Position numbers and translations under genes: made by a program
Source of the DNA: Paenibacillus agricola
Lineage (GTDB): Bacteria; Bacillota; Bacilli; Paenibacillales; NBRC-103111
Assembly: GCF_011440305.1 (NCBI RefSeq)
Contig: NZ_JAAOIW010000001.1
Coordinates: forward strand, 806,001-870,000
Direction: 5' to 3'
Length of the DNA: 64,000 bases
Part shown: positions 34,850-43,261 of the stretch, piece after piece
Layout of the letters: each line of letters begins with the position of its first letter
Position numbering within the stretch: position 1 is the stretch's first letter
The notes under the pieces: model-generated
Database searches by the model: none
Seen by the model: only the letters and a program-made list of their open reading frames with translations
What the model was told of the DNA's origin: nothing

Positions 34850-35467
34850 TTAGTTTGAAGTCTGTTTCAACTCTGGATGACTTGTCCACTGAGCGTATAT
34901 CACCGGATCCAGCTCTTTCACGTGCTGGAGAAAGTCATTCGCCAACATCCCAAGCCCTTTTAGCAGTTTTTTCGGCGGGTAGCCCAACGGAAGACGTTTA
35001 TCGCTTATATTGACTGCTCTCAGAGTGCCATCCGGCATGACGTAAATATCCCGCGGTGCATGACCTCCGGTAAATCCAATTGTTCTAGAGGCATTGAGCA
35101 AATGCAGCAGGCCGCTTGCTAATTCTTTGGTTAGCCCATTCGTCTGGATGTACTGCTCCGCCGTTGGATATGGCATCAAATCCATAACTACAAACAATGG
35201 GCCGTACTCGTACGCATTCGGTGTGATGGCGTGTGCCGCTCCTCTTTGCAGAAGGAAAAATTCTTTTTCCGCCTTGCCCGCTTTTCGGAAAATCTTCACA
35301 CACCGTGTTTCATCCAATTGGAACACGGCACACTTTCTTTCTTTGGCTATCAAAGGAAGGTCTGTAGGATTGTCCACTTCCACTTCGTCAACTGGATCGA
35401 TTCTCCTAACTATTACTCTTTTGATTTTTTTGACCAGTTCCGCGTCTTCTCCGCGTGCTTTCTGCAT
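34850..35467 (-). CDS. Kinase-like protein lacking catalytic residues (probable pseudokinase)
   Basis: A 205-residue paralogue of the protein at 29342-29950; they align over most of their length (CAVFQLDETRCVKIF with GAVFQIDERRCVKIY). The glycine loop is degraded (AKERKCAVF), the catalytic-loop Asp is Gly (GGHAPRDIYV) and the metal Asp is Asn (LRAVNISD), while the ATP-site Lys is kept. Loss of both Asp residues points to a regulatory or scaffold pseudokinase. AGAGGAAAGG precedes the ATG. It is the first gene of the glycan operon. Confidence 0.75.
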   Translation of the reverse strand: MQKARGEDAELVKKIKRVIVRRIDPVDEVEVDNPTDLPLIAKERKCAVFQLDETRCVKIFRKAGKAEKEFFLLQRGAAHAITPNAYEYGPLFVVMDLMPYPTAEQYIQTNGLTKELASGLLHLLNASRTIGFTGGHAPRDIYVMPDGTLRAVNISDKRLPLGYPPKKLLKGLGMLANDFLQHVKELDPVIYAQWTSHPELKQTSN

Positions 35468-35639
35468 ATTTTATCATCCTTTCCTCTCTTTACATGTGAT
35501 CCATACAGCGTATGATATATTCGTTATCAAAGAAACGGCGCTCATCTATTAAATATAGATTGTTAAGAAAATATAAAGGGTCACACCCGGCTCCCGGCTT
35601 CAAAATATCGTAGAGTAGATTCTAGTAGCGCGTATATAT

Positions 35640-36027
35640 AGCAAATGAGCATCTCACGACCTGTTCCACGCCGCCCGATCTCCAACAGAGATGCTATCGT
35701 GACACCACCCAGCATATGCGGCTCGGGCTACTCTGTAGATAACCATTCCAGATCGATTGTACAGCGCTCGCCCTCCTCGGGTGATATGAAAGCGTTCGGG
35801 GGCGTACAGTTGTTTGCACCGGTCCATTCGGTTTAGCGCGTCACGGTAGTCACATGCGTGGTAAGGCGCTAAGACACTCTGTGGCAACTACGCTGTTTCC
35901 AAATCCGTCATGAGTTTGATGATGCCAGCGGCAGCGGCACCCATAATTTCGGACAATGCCTGCCAGAGCGCGAAATACTTGGCGGTGGTGACTACCGGTT
36001 ATTAAAACCTATTTTAGTAAAAAAATA
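35640..36027. other. Gene-free region, only degenerate sequence seen
   Basis: No ORF with a ribosome site or recognised family. The minus-strand stretch near 35885-35990 reads like the end of a protein (ALWQALSEIMG...GIIKLMTDLETA) but has no start, so this looks like decayed coding sequence left from an old deletion or insertion. Confidence 0.4.
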
Positions 36028-36118
36028 AGAAAAACCCAGCCTGCGGCTAGGTCCTTGTCTAAACTCATATATTTGTGCGGTGGCGAGGACATGGGTATGG
36101 GGTTCCAGCCGTTGTTGA
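36028..36118 (+). repeat. Structured dispersed element, copy 6, truncated
   Basis: Contains the left terminator hairpin (AGCC-TGC-GGCT) and the left outer arm GAGGACATGGGTATGGGGT followed by TCCAGCCGTTGTTGAA, then breaks off; the right half of the element is absent. Compared with copy 4, the terminator arms change in a paired way (GGCC/GGCC to AGCC/GGCT). Confidence 0.75.
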
Positions 36119-36471
36119 ACAGGTCAAACAGATATAAGTCACGCTTTGTTTGGACAAAAGGTAGCTCCGAATGCATAATCTGTTGATTCTGCTGCGGACA
36201 TTCTCTATATTAATGCCCTATGGTAAGTTATGTTGCTTGTTAAAGTTGGTTGACAGATACTAGGATATTGAGTCTAAAGCTTTTTAGGCTCTTCGCCATT
36301 TGCTGTGAAAACAGAAAAGTAGAAAACTTATAATAGTTTGTTAGTTTAGTGACTGTTTTCAGAGTTTTGCATCAGAGCAAATTCAAAATCGGACAAGGAA
36401 TCGAGTCGGCGAGATGATAAAGAAGGCGGCAATCCTTTGCTCGAGACGTGAGCCTATGAATCAGAATAGAT
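36119..36471. other. Intergenic region, nothing firm
   Basis: AT-rich sequence of 353 bp without a supportable gene. GGCTCTTCGCCATTTGCTGTG near 36288 resembles an ISL3-family end, but no transposase or second end is present. Confidence 0.35.
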
Positions 36472-36503
36472 AAGGAGCTGCGCTTTTATAGGCACAGCTC
36501 CTT
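36472..36503 (-). terminator. Terminator-like stem-loop after the efflux gene
   Basis: AAGGAGCTGyGC / GCrCAGCTCCTT palindrome 35 bp beyond the MFS stop (36538). The minus-strand tail TTATCTATT is only moderately T-rich. Confidence 0.55.
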
Positions 36504-36537
36504 AATGACAGATATGCATGGAATAGGTTAGTTGTTC

Positions 36538-37968
36538 TTACTTAACGCGAGATGATTTAATGAAAAAAGACAGAATCAGACCTGCACATGCAAGGATTAG
36601 ACCGAAAATAAATGAATCTTGAACACCTGCGGTTAATGAAGCACTAAGTGTTGATGGGTCAGATGGATCTGTCACATTCTTCAGATAATTTTTTTGTGAA
36701 GCTGACATGATTGTAATAGCAACAGCTGTACCAATGGCTCCAGATACTTGTTGCAATGTATTCATCAAAGCAGTTCCATCAGGATATAGGCTTTTCGGTA
36801 ATTGATTTAGCCCATTTGTCTGAGCAGGCATCATTACCATAGACACGCCAACCATAAGTAGTGAGTGCATGACGATCACCGAAAAGATAGAAGTTTCGGT
36901 TGTGACGTTTGACAGTATCCATAACATCACAATCATGATAATAAATCCGGGAATAACCAATCCTCTGGGACCATATTTGTCAAAAATACGACCAGTTAGT
37001 AGTGACATAAAACCATTCAGTACACCACCTGGTAAAAGAACAAGTCCAGCTGAAAACGCAGCTAATGCCAGCCCCGTTTGTAAGTATAAGGGAAGAAGAA
37101 TCATACTAGACAAGATCACCATAAAGGTAATAAATACAGCTAATAGACCTAATGTAAACATGGGGTATTTCAATACGCGTAAATCAATCATCGGTTTGTT
37201 CATTTTTAGTTGCCTTAGAGAGAACAAGATTAGTGATACAAGGCCTGCAGCAATTGTGGCAATCACGATAGTGCTTCCCCAGCCATTTTCACCTGCGCTG
37301 CTGAAGCCATATACAACTCCGCCGAAACCAATGGTCGATAAAATAATGGATAGGATATCTAATTTTGGTTTAGTGATTGTAGAGACATTCTGCATATACA
37401 TTAAACCAGATAGTAAAGCGAGAACAAGAAACGGTAAAGAGACCCAGAAGATCCAGTGCCAATTGAGATTTTCAATAATTAAACCTGATATAGAAGGTCC
37501 AATAGCGGGTGCAAACATGATGACTAAACCCATCAGTCCCATAACTGCTCCTCTTTTATTAATCGGAAAAATCAATAAAATAGTATTAAACATAAGAGGC
37601 AACATTAAGCCGGTTCCTATTGCTTGAATAACGCGAGAAAGCATTAAGACGCTGAAGCTTGGAGCTAGTGCAGCGATTAACGTTCCTATTATAGAGAAGA
37701 CCAGTGAGGTCATAAATAATTGGCGTGTAGTAAACCACTGAATCAATAAGCCAGAAACCGGAACTAATATCCCCAATGCCAATAGGTAACCTGTTGTCAG
37801 CCATTGAACCGTAGAAGAACTGACTTGAAATACTTGTATTAAATCTCCAAGTGCCATATTTAAAGCTGTCTCACTAAATAATCCAATGAACCCTGCAATT
37901 AAAAAAGAAATCAAGATCGGGGTCGTTTTAATGACTTGTTTTTGCTGCTGTGCTGCCGTTGTTGACAT
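36538..37968 (-). CDS. MFS drug efflux transporter, DHA2 family (LmrB/EmrB-like)
   Basis: A 476-residue integral membrane exporter from the ATG at 37968 (GGAGGAA 7 nt upstream). Fourteen predicted transmembrane segments fit the DHA2 proton antiporter group. The motif C region reads GLVIMFAPAIGPSISGLIIE (about 145-165) and the first loop has QWLTTGYLLALGILVPVSG. It lies 60 bp behind a TetR repressor gene in the same direction, the B. subtilis lmrA-lmrB arrangement. The base composition is more AT-rich than the neighbours, suggesting transfer. Confidence 0.9.
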   Translation of the reverse strand: MSTTAAQQQKQVIKTTPILISFLIAGFIGLFSETALNMALGDLIQVFQVSSSTVQWLTTGYLLALGILVPVSGLLIQWFTTRQLFMTSLVFSIIGTLIAALAPSFSVLMLSRVIQAIGTGLMLPLMFNTILLIFPINKRGAVMGLMGLVIMFAPAIGPSISGLIIENLNWHWIFWVSLPFLVLALLSGLMYMQNVSTITKPKLDILSIILSTIGFGGVVYGFSSAGENGWGSTIVIATIAAGLVSLILFSLRQLKMNKPMIDLRVLKYPMFTLGLLAVFITFMVILSSMILLPLYLQTGLALAAFSAGLVLLPGGVLNGFMSLLTGRIFDKYGPRGLVIPGFIIMIVMLWILSNVTTETSIFSVIVMHSLLMVGVSMVMMPAQTNGLNQLPKSLYPDGTALMNTLQQVSGAIGTAVAITIMSASQKNYLKNVTDPSDPSTLSASLTAGVQDSFIFGLILACAGLILSFFIKSSRVK

Positions 37969-38027
37969 GAATAATTCCTCCAATAATTTCGGGTCGATCT
38001 AGGTTAGTAATAAGTTGTCCGAAGGGC

Positions 38028-38600
38028 TTACTTTTTAATCAACAATAATGGCATCTGTTCTGCAATGACTTGGAGAGGTTTTCCACTTTTTGAAGTGATA
38101 GATAAAAGAATACCACCTTCTATTAGTGCGTTAACGATTATACTTACCTCCTTAGACTGCTTCTCGCTGTATCCCGAACTAATAAGCTTTTTTTTATAAA
38201 GTGATTGCCAATCTTCAAAAGCTAACTGACAAGCAATTCTAATCGGTTCACTTGTAGAATAGTTTTCACTCGCTATTGTTCCAATTGGCATGCCTAATTT
38301 ATGATCACTTTCCCCAATCACTTCGGATAATTGATAAATAAGAGCCTGCATGGCTTCTATAGGATCTTCAATTCTTTCAAATACCTCTTGAATCTTGCTA
38401 ATAACCATCTCTTTTGTATGATTAATCGCCTCAATCGCTAATTCTTCTTTCCCTTTTGGAAAATAATAATATAGCGAGCCCTTAGGTATACCACTTTCCT
38501 CAATAATTTCATTTAGTCCAACACCATAATATCCTCGTAAACGAAAAAGTCTAGAAGCAGCTTCAATAAGAGTGTCTCTAGAATTTTTTTTGTCTACCAT
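38028..38600 (-). CDS. TetR/AcrR family repressor (LmrA/QdoR-like)
   Basis: A 190-residue repressor. The N-terminal HTH is AASRLFRLRGYYGVGLNEIIEESGIPKGSLYYYFPKGKEEL (about 14-54 from the ATG at 38600). The C-terminal domain contains LGMPIGTIASENYS and LIEGGILLSITSKSGKP, as in YxaF/LmrA regulators that control efflux genes in response to flavonoids or drugs. It is first in the operon with the MFS gene, and an operator-like sequence overlaps its promoter, so autoregulation is likely. Confidence 0.9.
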   Translation of the reverse strand: MVDKKNSRDTLIEAASRLFRLRGYYGVGLNEIIEESGIPKGSLYYYFPKGKEELAIEAINHTKEMVISKIQEVFERIEDPIEAMQALIYQLSEVIGESDHKLGMPIGTIASENYSTSEPIRIACQLAFEDWQSLYKKKLISSGYSEKQSKEVSIIVNALIEGGILLSITSKSGKPLQVIAEQMPLLLIKK

Positions 38601-38633
38601 AGCTGAAAACACCTACTTTTATAAAATTATAAC

Positions 38634-38643
38634 GACTGGTCTA
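38634..38643 (-). promoter_or_regulatory. LmrA/QdoR-type operator
   Basis: On the minus strand TAGACCAGTC, within TATAGTAGACCAGTCGTTATA, matches the known core of the B. subtilis LmrA/QdoR box (TAGACCRGTC). It lies directly downstream of the -10 hexamer, in front of the TetR gene, where repressor binding would block initiation. Confidence 0.7.
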
Positions 38644-38645
38644 CT

Positions 38646-38674
38646 ATAATATATTATTAAGATAAGTTATTCAA
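38646..38674 (-). promoter_or_regulatory. Sigma-A-type promoter of the TetR-MFS operon
   Basis: The minus strand TTGAAT (38669-38674), a 17-bp spacer and TATTAT (38646-38651). The operator at 38634-38643 lies just after it. Confidence 0.65.
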
Positions 38675-38692
38675 GGTTTTATTATTGAAGTA

Positions 38693-39565
38693 TTAAAGCT
38701 TAATGGATAAGTTTTTCCAATAGGCCCAAGCACTTAAATAGCTTTCCAAATCCTGCGGATGCCATTTTAGACAGATACCAATGCGGCAATAAAGCTGAAA
38801 GATGACCTCTTCAATAAGCCTGGACCTGTCGATAGGTTCGTGACCAAGCAAAGCGAATGCTGCAAGTAACGTTTCAAGGTCAAGATCGTCTGGTGAGGAG
38901 CAAAACGCATAAGTAAAATCGTATAATAAAGGACCGATCATTGGCGAAGGGTCGATAACTCCAACTAAGCTGAGTTCATGAAACACAAAATTATGGACAC
39001 CCGTATCACCGTGCAGCAAAAATCCGGCTTCATTCCCTTCGTTTTTTGAGATGCGCTTAACAATGGATTCCACTTTTTTATAATCCTCGATGGATAAGAG
39101 GCTGCCCCAATGATTTCTTGTATCCACCAAGCTCCGAACATTCCATTCACGCCAAGTTCGCACCGGTTTTTCCAGGCTTCCCCATTGTTTGGGTTGGATG
39201 TATCTTTCGTAATGATTGAACAGCTCTTTCACTAAAATGGCAAGCCATTTGATTTTTGAACCGCGATTATAATGAGTGGTACCCGGTATGTAGGCATACA
39301 CGATAAAAGCTTTTTCAGGATCGGTATAAAGAACGTCAGGTACAAGATTTATGTGCCGATACGTATGAAGAAATTGTTCGGTCAACGCAATTTGTTGCGG
39401 ATGATCTATTTTCACAACGTATTTGGCTTCGTTATGCTCGGTAAGCATGTAAACAAGCCCGTCAGTAGTCCCGCTCTTATTAGGAAGCTCTAACGCAGTG
39501 TTATCGATAAAGCCTTTTTCACGAAGAATTTGGGTGATGCTGTTTATATCGACTTTTTCTAGCAT
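38693..39565 (-). CDS. Aminoglycoside phosphotransferase family protein
   Basis: A 290-residue kinase-fold protein. The Brenner-type motif FLLHGDTGVHNFVFHE (Asp and Asn present, about residue 195) is followed by VGVIDPSPMIGPLLYDF (metal Asp), so a phosphotransfer function to a small hydroxylated molecule is likely. AAGGGGAG precedes the ATG. It lies upstream of the TetR-MFS operon, but that operon has its own promoter. It could be a resistance or sugar/choline-type kinase; the substrate is not visible. Confidence 0.8.
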   Translation of the reverse strand: MLEKVDINSITQILREKGFIDNTALELPNKSGTTDGLVYMLTEHNEAKYVVKIDHPQQIALTEQFLHTYRHINLVPDVLYTDPEKAFIVYAYIPGTTHYNRGSKIKWLAILVKELFNHYERYIQPKQWGSLEKPVRTWREWNVRSLVDTRNHWGSLLSIEDYKKVESIVKRISKNEGNEAGFLLHGDTGVHNFVFHELSLVGVIDPSPMIGPLLYDFTYAFCSSPDDLDLETLLAAFALLGHEPIDRSRLIEEVIFQLYCRIGICLKWHPQDLESYLSAWAYWKNLSIKL

Positions 39566-39687
39566 AAGGTACTCCCCTTAGCATGAGCTTTATTTACCTC
39601 GATCATAGGATGGCTCTGAAGAAAGTTCAAGATAATATTTGGTTGTAATCAACTATATAGGAAGATCCCCACCTGTTAAACAGCAAA

Positions 39688-39712
39688 AAAAAGCCGCAAT
39701 TTACACGACTTT
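39688..39712 (-). terminator. Probable terminator after metE
   Basis: On the minus strand AAAGTCG...CGGCTTT is followed by a run of T residues (plus-strand A8), about 75 bp beyond the metE stop at 39784. Confidence 0.6.
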
Positions 39713-39783
39713 TCATTAATCATTCAAATTCATTAATCATTCAATAAGTTGCCCATACTTGGGCTTCCAGCCATTGCTCCATG

Positions 39784-42081
39784 TTACACGGATACGGATA
39801 CGGAATACTTCTCACGGGCGAGCTTGGTCGCTTCGACCATATTGCGTAAGGAAGCGACGGTCTCATCCATGCCACGAGTTTTAAGTCCGCAGTCCGGGTT
39901 GATCCAGAACAGCTTTGGATCTAGTACCTTCAAGGCACGGTCGATCATATCGGTCATTTCTTCCACCGCTGGCACTCGTGGGCTGTGGATGTCGTAGACG
40001 CCAAGCCCGATACCCAGCTTGTAGGTATTCAGCTCAAAGCCATGAATCATCTCGCCATGGCTGCGGGAGGTTTCGATCGAGATGACATCGGCATCCATCG
40101 CTTCGATCGAGTCGATCATATCGTGGAACTCACAATAGCACATATGCGTGTGAATTTGAGTGGAGTCCTGCACCGTGCATGTGGTCATGCGGAAGGCTTT
40201 GACCGCCCATGCCAAATAATTCGCATGCTCGTTTTCCTTGAGCGGCAGCCCTTCACGAACCGCTGGTTCATCGACCTGGATCATGCCGATGCCGGCTTGC
40301 TCCAAGGCTTCTACTTCTTGACGAAGCCCATAAGCCAACTGGTAAGCCACCTGCTCGCGGGTAATATCCTCGCGGACGAACGACCAGTTTAGAATCGTAA
40401 TCGGCCCGGTAAGCATGCCTTTAACAGGGCGTGAGGTTTGCGACTGGGCGTACACCGTTTCTTCAACGGTCATCGGCTCCTTAAACGCTACATCGCCAAA
40501 AATAATCGGTGGCTTCACACAACGGGAGCCGTAGGATTGCACCCAGCCGTTTTGTGTGAAAGCAAAGCCTTCAAGCTTCTCGCCGAAGAATTCAACCATG
40601 TCGGTCCGCTCGAACTCGCCATGCACTAGCACGTCCAGCCCGATTTCCTCTTGAAGCTTGATCCAAATATCGATCTGCTCGCGGATGAAGGCAGCATATT
40701 GCTCTTGGCTCCACTCGCCCTTTCTCCATAGCTGGCGAGCCTTGCGCACCTCTACGGATTGCGGGAAGCTGCCGATCGTCGTCGTCGGAAACAGCGGAAG
40801 CTGCCACTTCTCCTGCTGGGCGATATGGCGCTTGGCAAAAGGCTGCTGGCGCTCTACCTGCTGGGCGCTGATCACAGCTACGGCGTCCTGCACGTCTTGG
40901 CGGTTCCGTGCCTTCGACAGCTTAAGTGCTTGCAGGGCGCGTTCGCAATCCGCCAATTCACGGCTGATTTCGGATCTGCCGGAGGAGACGGCTCTGGCAA
41001 GTAGCACAAGCTCGCTAAGCTTCTCATCAGCGAAAGCAAGTGCATCCTTCAGCTCGGACGGCAGCTTCGTCTCCCGTTCGGTCGATACAGGCACATGCAG
41101 CAAGCTGCAGGACGACTGCACGATCAGGCGATCCTCAGATACCAGCTCGACCAGATCCTGCAGGAGATCCAGCCTGCCATTAAGCGATGCCCGCCATATG
41201 CCACGGCCATCAATGACACCCGCTCCCAGCACCTTATCTGCCGGGAAGCCAAATACCTGGATTGCCACCAGATTGCCGGTGAGGCCATGTACAAAATCAA
41301 GCCCGATTCCCTTAACAGGAAGCGCGATGATATCGCTATAATTATCGACAGCTTCAAAATAGGTTTGCAGCATAATGTTCAAAGCTGGAACTTGTGCAGC
41401 GATGGTCTCGTAGATCTTGTTCAAGCGAAGCACATCATCCGCGCTCAATTTAGTTGCCAAAATGGGTTCGTCCATTTGCACCCACTGAACGCCCTCGCTA
41501 GCAAGCTCTTGAAGCAGCTGCACATAAAGCGGTAGCAGGCGATCCAGCCAAGCATCGGTTTCCGCAGCTTTATAGCCTTTGGAAAGCTTCAGGAACGTAA
41601 GCGGTCCAACGATAACGGGCTTGCCCTCAATGCCAAGCTTCTCTTTGGCTTCCCGGTAGGCTAGCAGCGGACGGTTTTCCGTAAGCACCGGCTCCGCTCC
41701 ATTCAGCTCAGGCACGATATAGTGGTAATTGGTGTTAAACCACTTCGTCATCTCACTCGCCGCCGCATCCTTCGTCCCTCTTGCAATGCCATAATAAACG
41801 TGAATCGGAACGGCTCCGCCCTCGTAGGCGAATCGTTTCGGAACGATGCCAAACATCGTTGCTGTATCCAGCATATGATCATAATAGCTAAAATCATTAA
41901 CAGGGATGATGTCGATACCCATTTCCTGCTGCTTCCGCAAATGATTCAAGCGGATCTCCTGCAATTGAATATGAAGGTCGGTTTCTTCAAGTTTATCTGC
42001 CCAAAATAATTCCAGTACTTTTTTCCATTCCCGGTTTATGCCAATTCGCGGATATCCCAAAACGCTGCTTCTTACCATCAT
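39784..42081 (-). CDS. metE: Cobalamin-independent methionine synthase
   Basis: 5-methyltetrahydropteroyltri-glutamate-homocysteine methyltransferase, the last step of methionine synthesis, cytoplasmic. The 765-residue length matches MetE. The N-terminal barrel begins VLGYPRIGINREWKK. The C-terminal zinc site is visible: His and Cys in THMCYCEFHD, Glu in ISIETSRSHGE and Cys in INPDCGLKTRG; VHGEFERTDMVEFFGE is also conserved. The ATG at 42081 is preferred because GGTGAGGGAG lies 6 nt upstream. A MET-box-like operator and a MetR-like gene lie upstream on the same strand, so methionine-responsive control is likely. Confidence 0.97.
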   Translation of the reverse strand: MMVRSSVLGYPRIGINREWKKVLELFWADKLEETDLHIQLQEIRLNHLRKQQEMGIDIIPVNDFSYYDHMLDTATMFGIVPKRFAYEGGAVPIHVYYGIARGTKDAAASEMTKWFNTNYHYIVPELNGAEPVLTENRPLLAYREAKEKLGIEGKPVIVGPLTFLKLSKGYKAAETDAWLDRLLPLYVQLLQELASEGVQWVQMDEPILATKLSADDVLRLNKIYETIAAQVPALNIMLQTYFEAVDNYSDIIALPVKGIGLDFVHGLTGNLVAIQVFGFPADKVLGAGVIDGRGIWRASLNGRLDLLQDLVELVSEDRLIVQSSCSLLHVPVSTERETKLPSELKDALAFADEKLSELVLLARAVSSGRSEISRELADCERALQALKLSKARNRQDVQDAVAVISAQQVERQQPFAKRHIAQQEKWQLPLFPTTTIGSFPQSVEVRKARQLWRKGEWSQEQYAAFIREQIDIWIKLQEEIGLDVLVHGEFERTDMVEFFGEKLEGFAFTQNGWVQSYGSRCVKPPIIFGDVAFKEPMTVEETVYAQSQTSRPVKGMLTGPITILNWSFVREDITREQVAYQLAYGLRQEVEALEQAGIGMIQVDEPAVREGLPLKENEHANYLAWAVKAFRMTTCTVQDSTQIHTHMCYCEFHDMIDSIEAMDADVISIETSRSHGEMIHGFELNTYKLGIGLGVYDIHSPRVPAVEEMTDMIDRALKVLDPKLFWINPDCGLKTRGMDETVASLRNMVEATKLAREKYSVSVSV

Positions 42082-42173
42082 CTGCATCTCCCTCACCTGT
42101 GTACATCCTTTTCATACAAGAAAGATACCATGAATTGGCGAATATAGCGTAACTCCCTTAACCTATAGCTAGG

Positions 42174-42190
42174 TATAGCTTAAAACTATA
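42174..42190. promoter_or_regulatory. MET-box-like operator (MetR/MtaR type)
   Basis: The palindrome TATAGCTTAAAACTATA differs by one base from the MetR/MtaR MET-box known in Streptococcaceae (TATAGTTTNAAACTATA). It lies about 93 bp upstream of metE and between metE and the LysR-type gene. A second overlapping palindrome, CTATAGCTAGGTATAG, is at 42163-42178. Confidence 0.7.
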
Positions 42191-42263
42191 TCAAGCCTTA
42201 TAATTGAGGTCAATTGGGCTTAGCAGTTTGCCTCGGTGTACACATGAACCTGCACCTAAAGTA

Positions 42264-43166
42264 TTATTGGCCAACAGCCTGCTCCAGAGCTGCGATATAG
42301 GCGGCTCCCAGTCTGGATAACGCGGCGTTTTTATGGGAGATCCATCCGACTTGGATGGATTCCTCAAGATCCAAAGGTACGGGAATAATTTCATTGCCGT
42401 TGAGATCAGCGCTTAGAACACCGGTTGATATCGTATATCCGTTCAAACCAATCAGTAAATTAAACAGCGTTGCCCGGTCATTTACGCGAATGCTTTTTTT
42501 ATGTGAAAGCGTACTTAGAATCTCTTCCGAAAAATGAAAGGAATTATATTCCCCTTGCTCAAAATACAAATAGGGAAAAGGCTGCAGCTGGTCAATGGTC
42601 ACGATTGATTGCTTGGCCAACGGATTTTTGGCACTTATAAAAATATGCGGCTTAGCTGTAAATAAGCTATGAAATTGCAGATTGGCAGCTTTTAAGAGCT
42701 TGTTAATCACCTTGCCATTAAACTCATTCAGGTATAAAATCCCGACCTCGCTGCGCATGCTTTTGACATCCTCAATAATTTCATAGGTTTTGGTCTCACG
42801 CAAAGCCAGCTCATATTCATCCAGTCCATATTCACTAACAAGACTGACAAAGGCATTGACCGCAAAAGCGTAGTGCTGCGTGGAAACGGAGAAATGCTGC
42901 GGAGAAGGTGCGGCGTTAAGATAACGCCCCTCCAGCAATTCGGCCTGCTCCACCACCTGCCGCGCATAGCTGAGAAACTCAGCTCCCTCCTTGGAAAGCG
43001 AAATCCCTTTGTTCGTCCGTTCAAAAATCGTAATCTGCAATTCGTCCTCCAGCTCCCTAATCGCATTGGAAAGGCTGGGCTGGGAGACAAACAGCCGCTT
43101 CGCAGCTTCATTAATCGAGCCCCGATTGGCCGCTTCTATGACGTATTTTAATTGTTGTAAAGTCAA
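42264..43166 (-). CDS. LysR family regulator, MetR-like
   Basis: A 300-residue regulator with a TTG start (GAGGG 9 nt upstream). The N-terminal winged HTH is TLQQLKYVIEAANRGSINEAAKRLFVSQPSLSNAIRELE (first 40 residues), with the effector domain from about residue 90. The position upstream of metE and the MET-box in between make it a probable activator or repressor of methionine synthesis genes, likely responding to homocysteine or O-acetylserine-type signals. The assignment as MetR is by context, not by direct motif. Confidence 0.85.
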   Translation of the reverse strand: MTLQQLKYVIEAANRGSINEAAKRLFVSQPSLSNAIRELEDELQITIFERTNKGISLSKEGAEFLSYARQVVEQAELLEGRYLNAAPSPQHFSVSTQHYAFAVNAFVSLVSEYGLDEYELALRETKTYEIIEDVKSMRSEVGILYLNEFNGKVINKLLKAANLQFHSLFTAKPHIFISAKNPLAKQSIVTIDQLQPFPYLYFEQGEYNSFHFSEEILSTLSHKKSIRVNDRATLFNLLIGLNGYTISTGVLSADLNGNEIIPVPLDLEESIQVGWISHKNAALSRLGAAYIAALEQAVGQ

Positions 43167-43261
43167 TGTTATTTACCCTCTTTTCGATGAATTCGCCAGC
43201 CATTTTTATGTAATACCACGAAATTCCCCTAATTATTTTTCCAATTATGTGGTATACTGTA

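Noticed and set aside
35654-35887. 77-codon minus-strand frame near 35.7 kb, possibly a group II intron or transposase remnant
   Set aside because: No domain V-like RNA motif, no reverse transcriptase motifs and no ribosome site; treated as degenerate sequence.
36288-36310. GGCTCTTCGCCATTTGCTG as an ISL3-family inverted repeat end
   Set aside because: No transposase or partner end was found, so a single short match is not enough.
36869-37627. 252-codon plus-strand frame inside the MFS transporter gene
   Set aside because: It is a complementary-strand open frame of an AT-rich membrane protein gene, with no ribosome site or protein-like domains.
42082-42263. SAM or T-box riboswitch upstream of metE
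   Set aside because: The gap is too short and holds no recognisable aptamer stems; the palindromes fit a LysR-type operator better.
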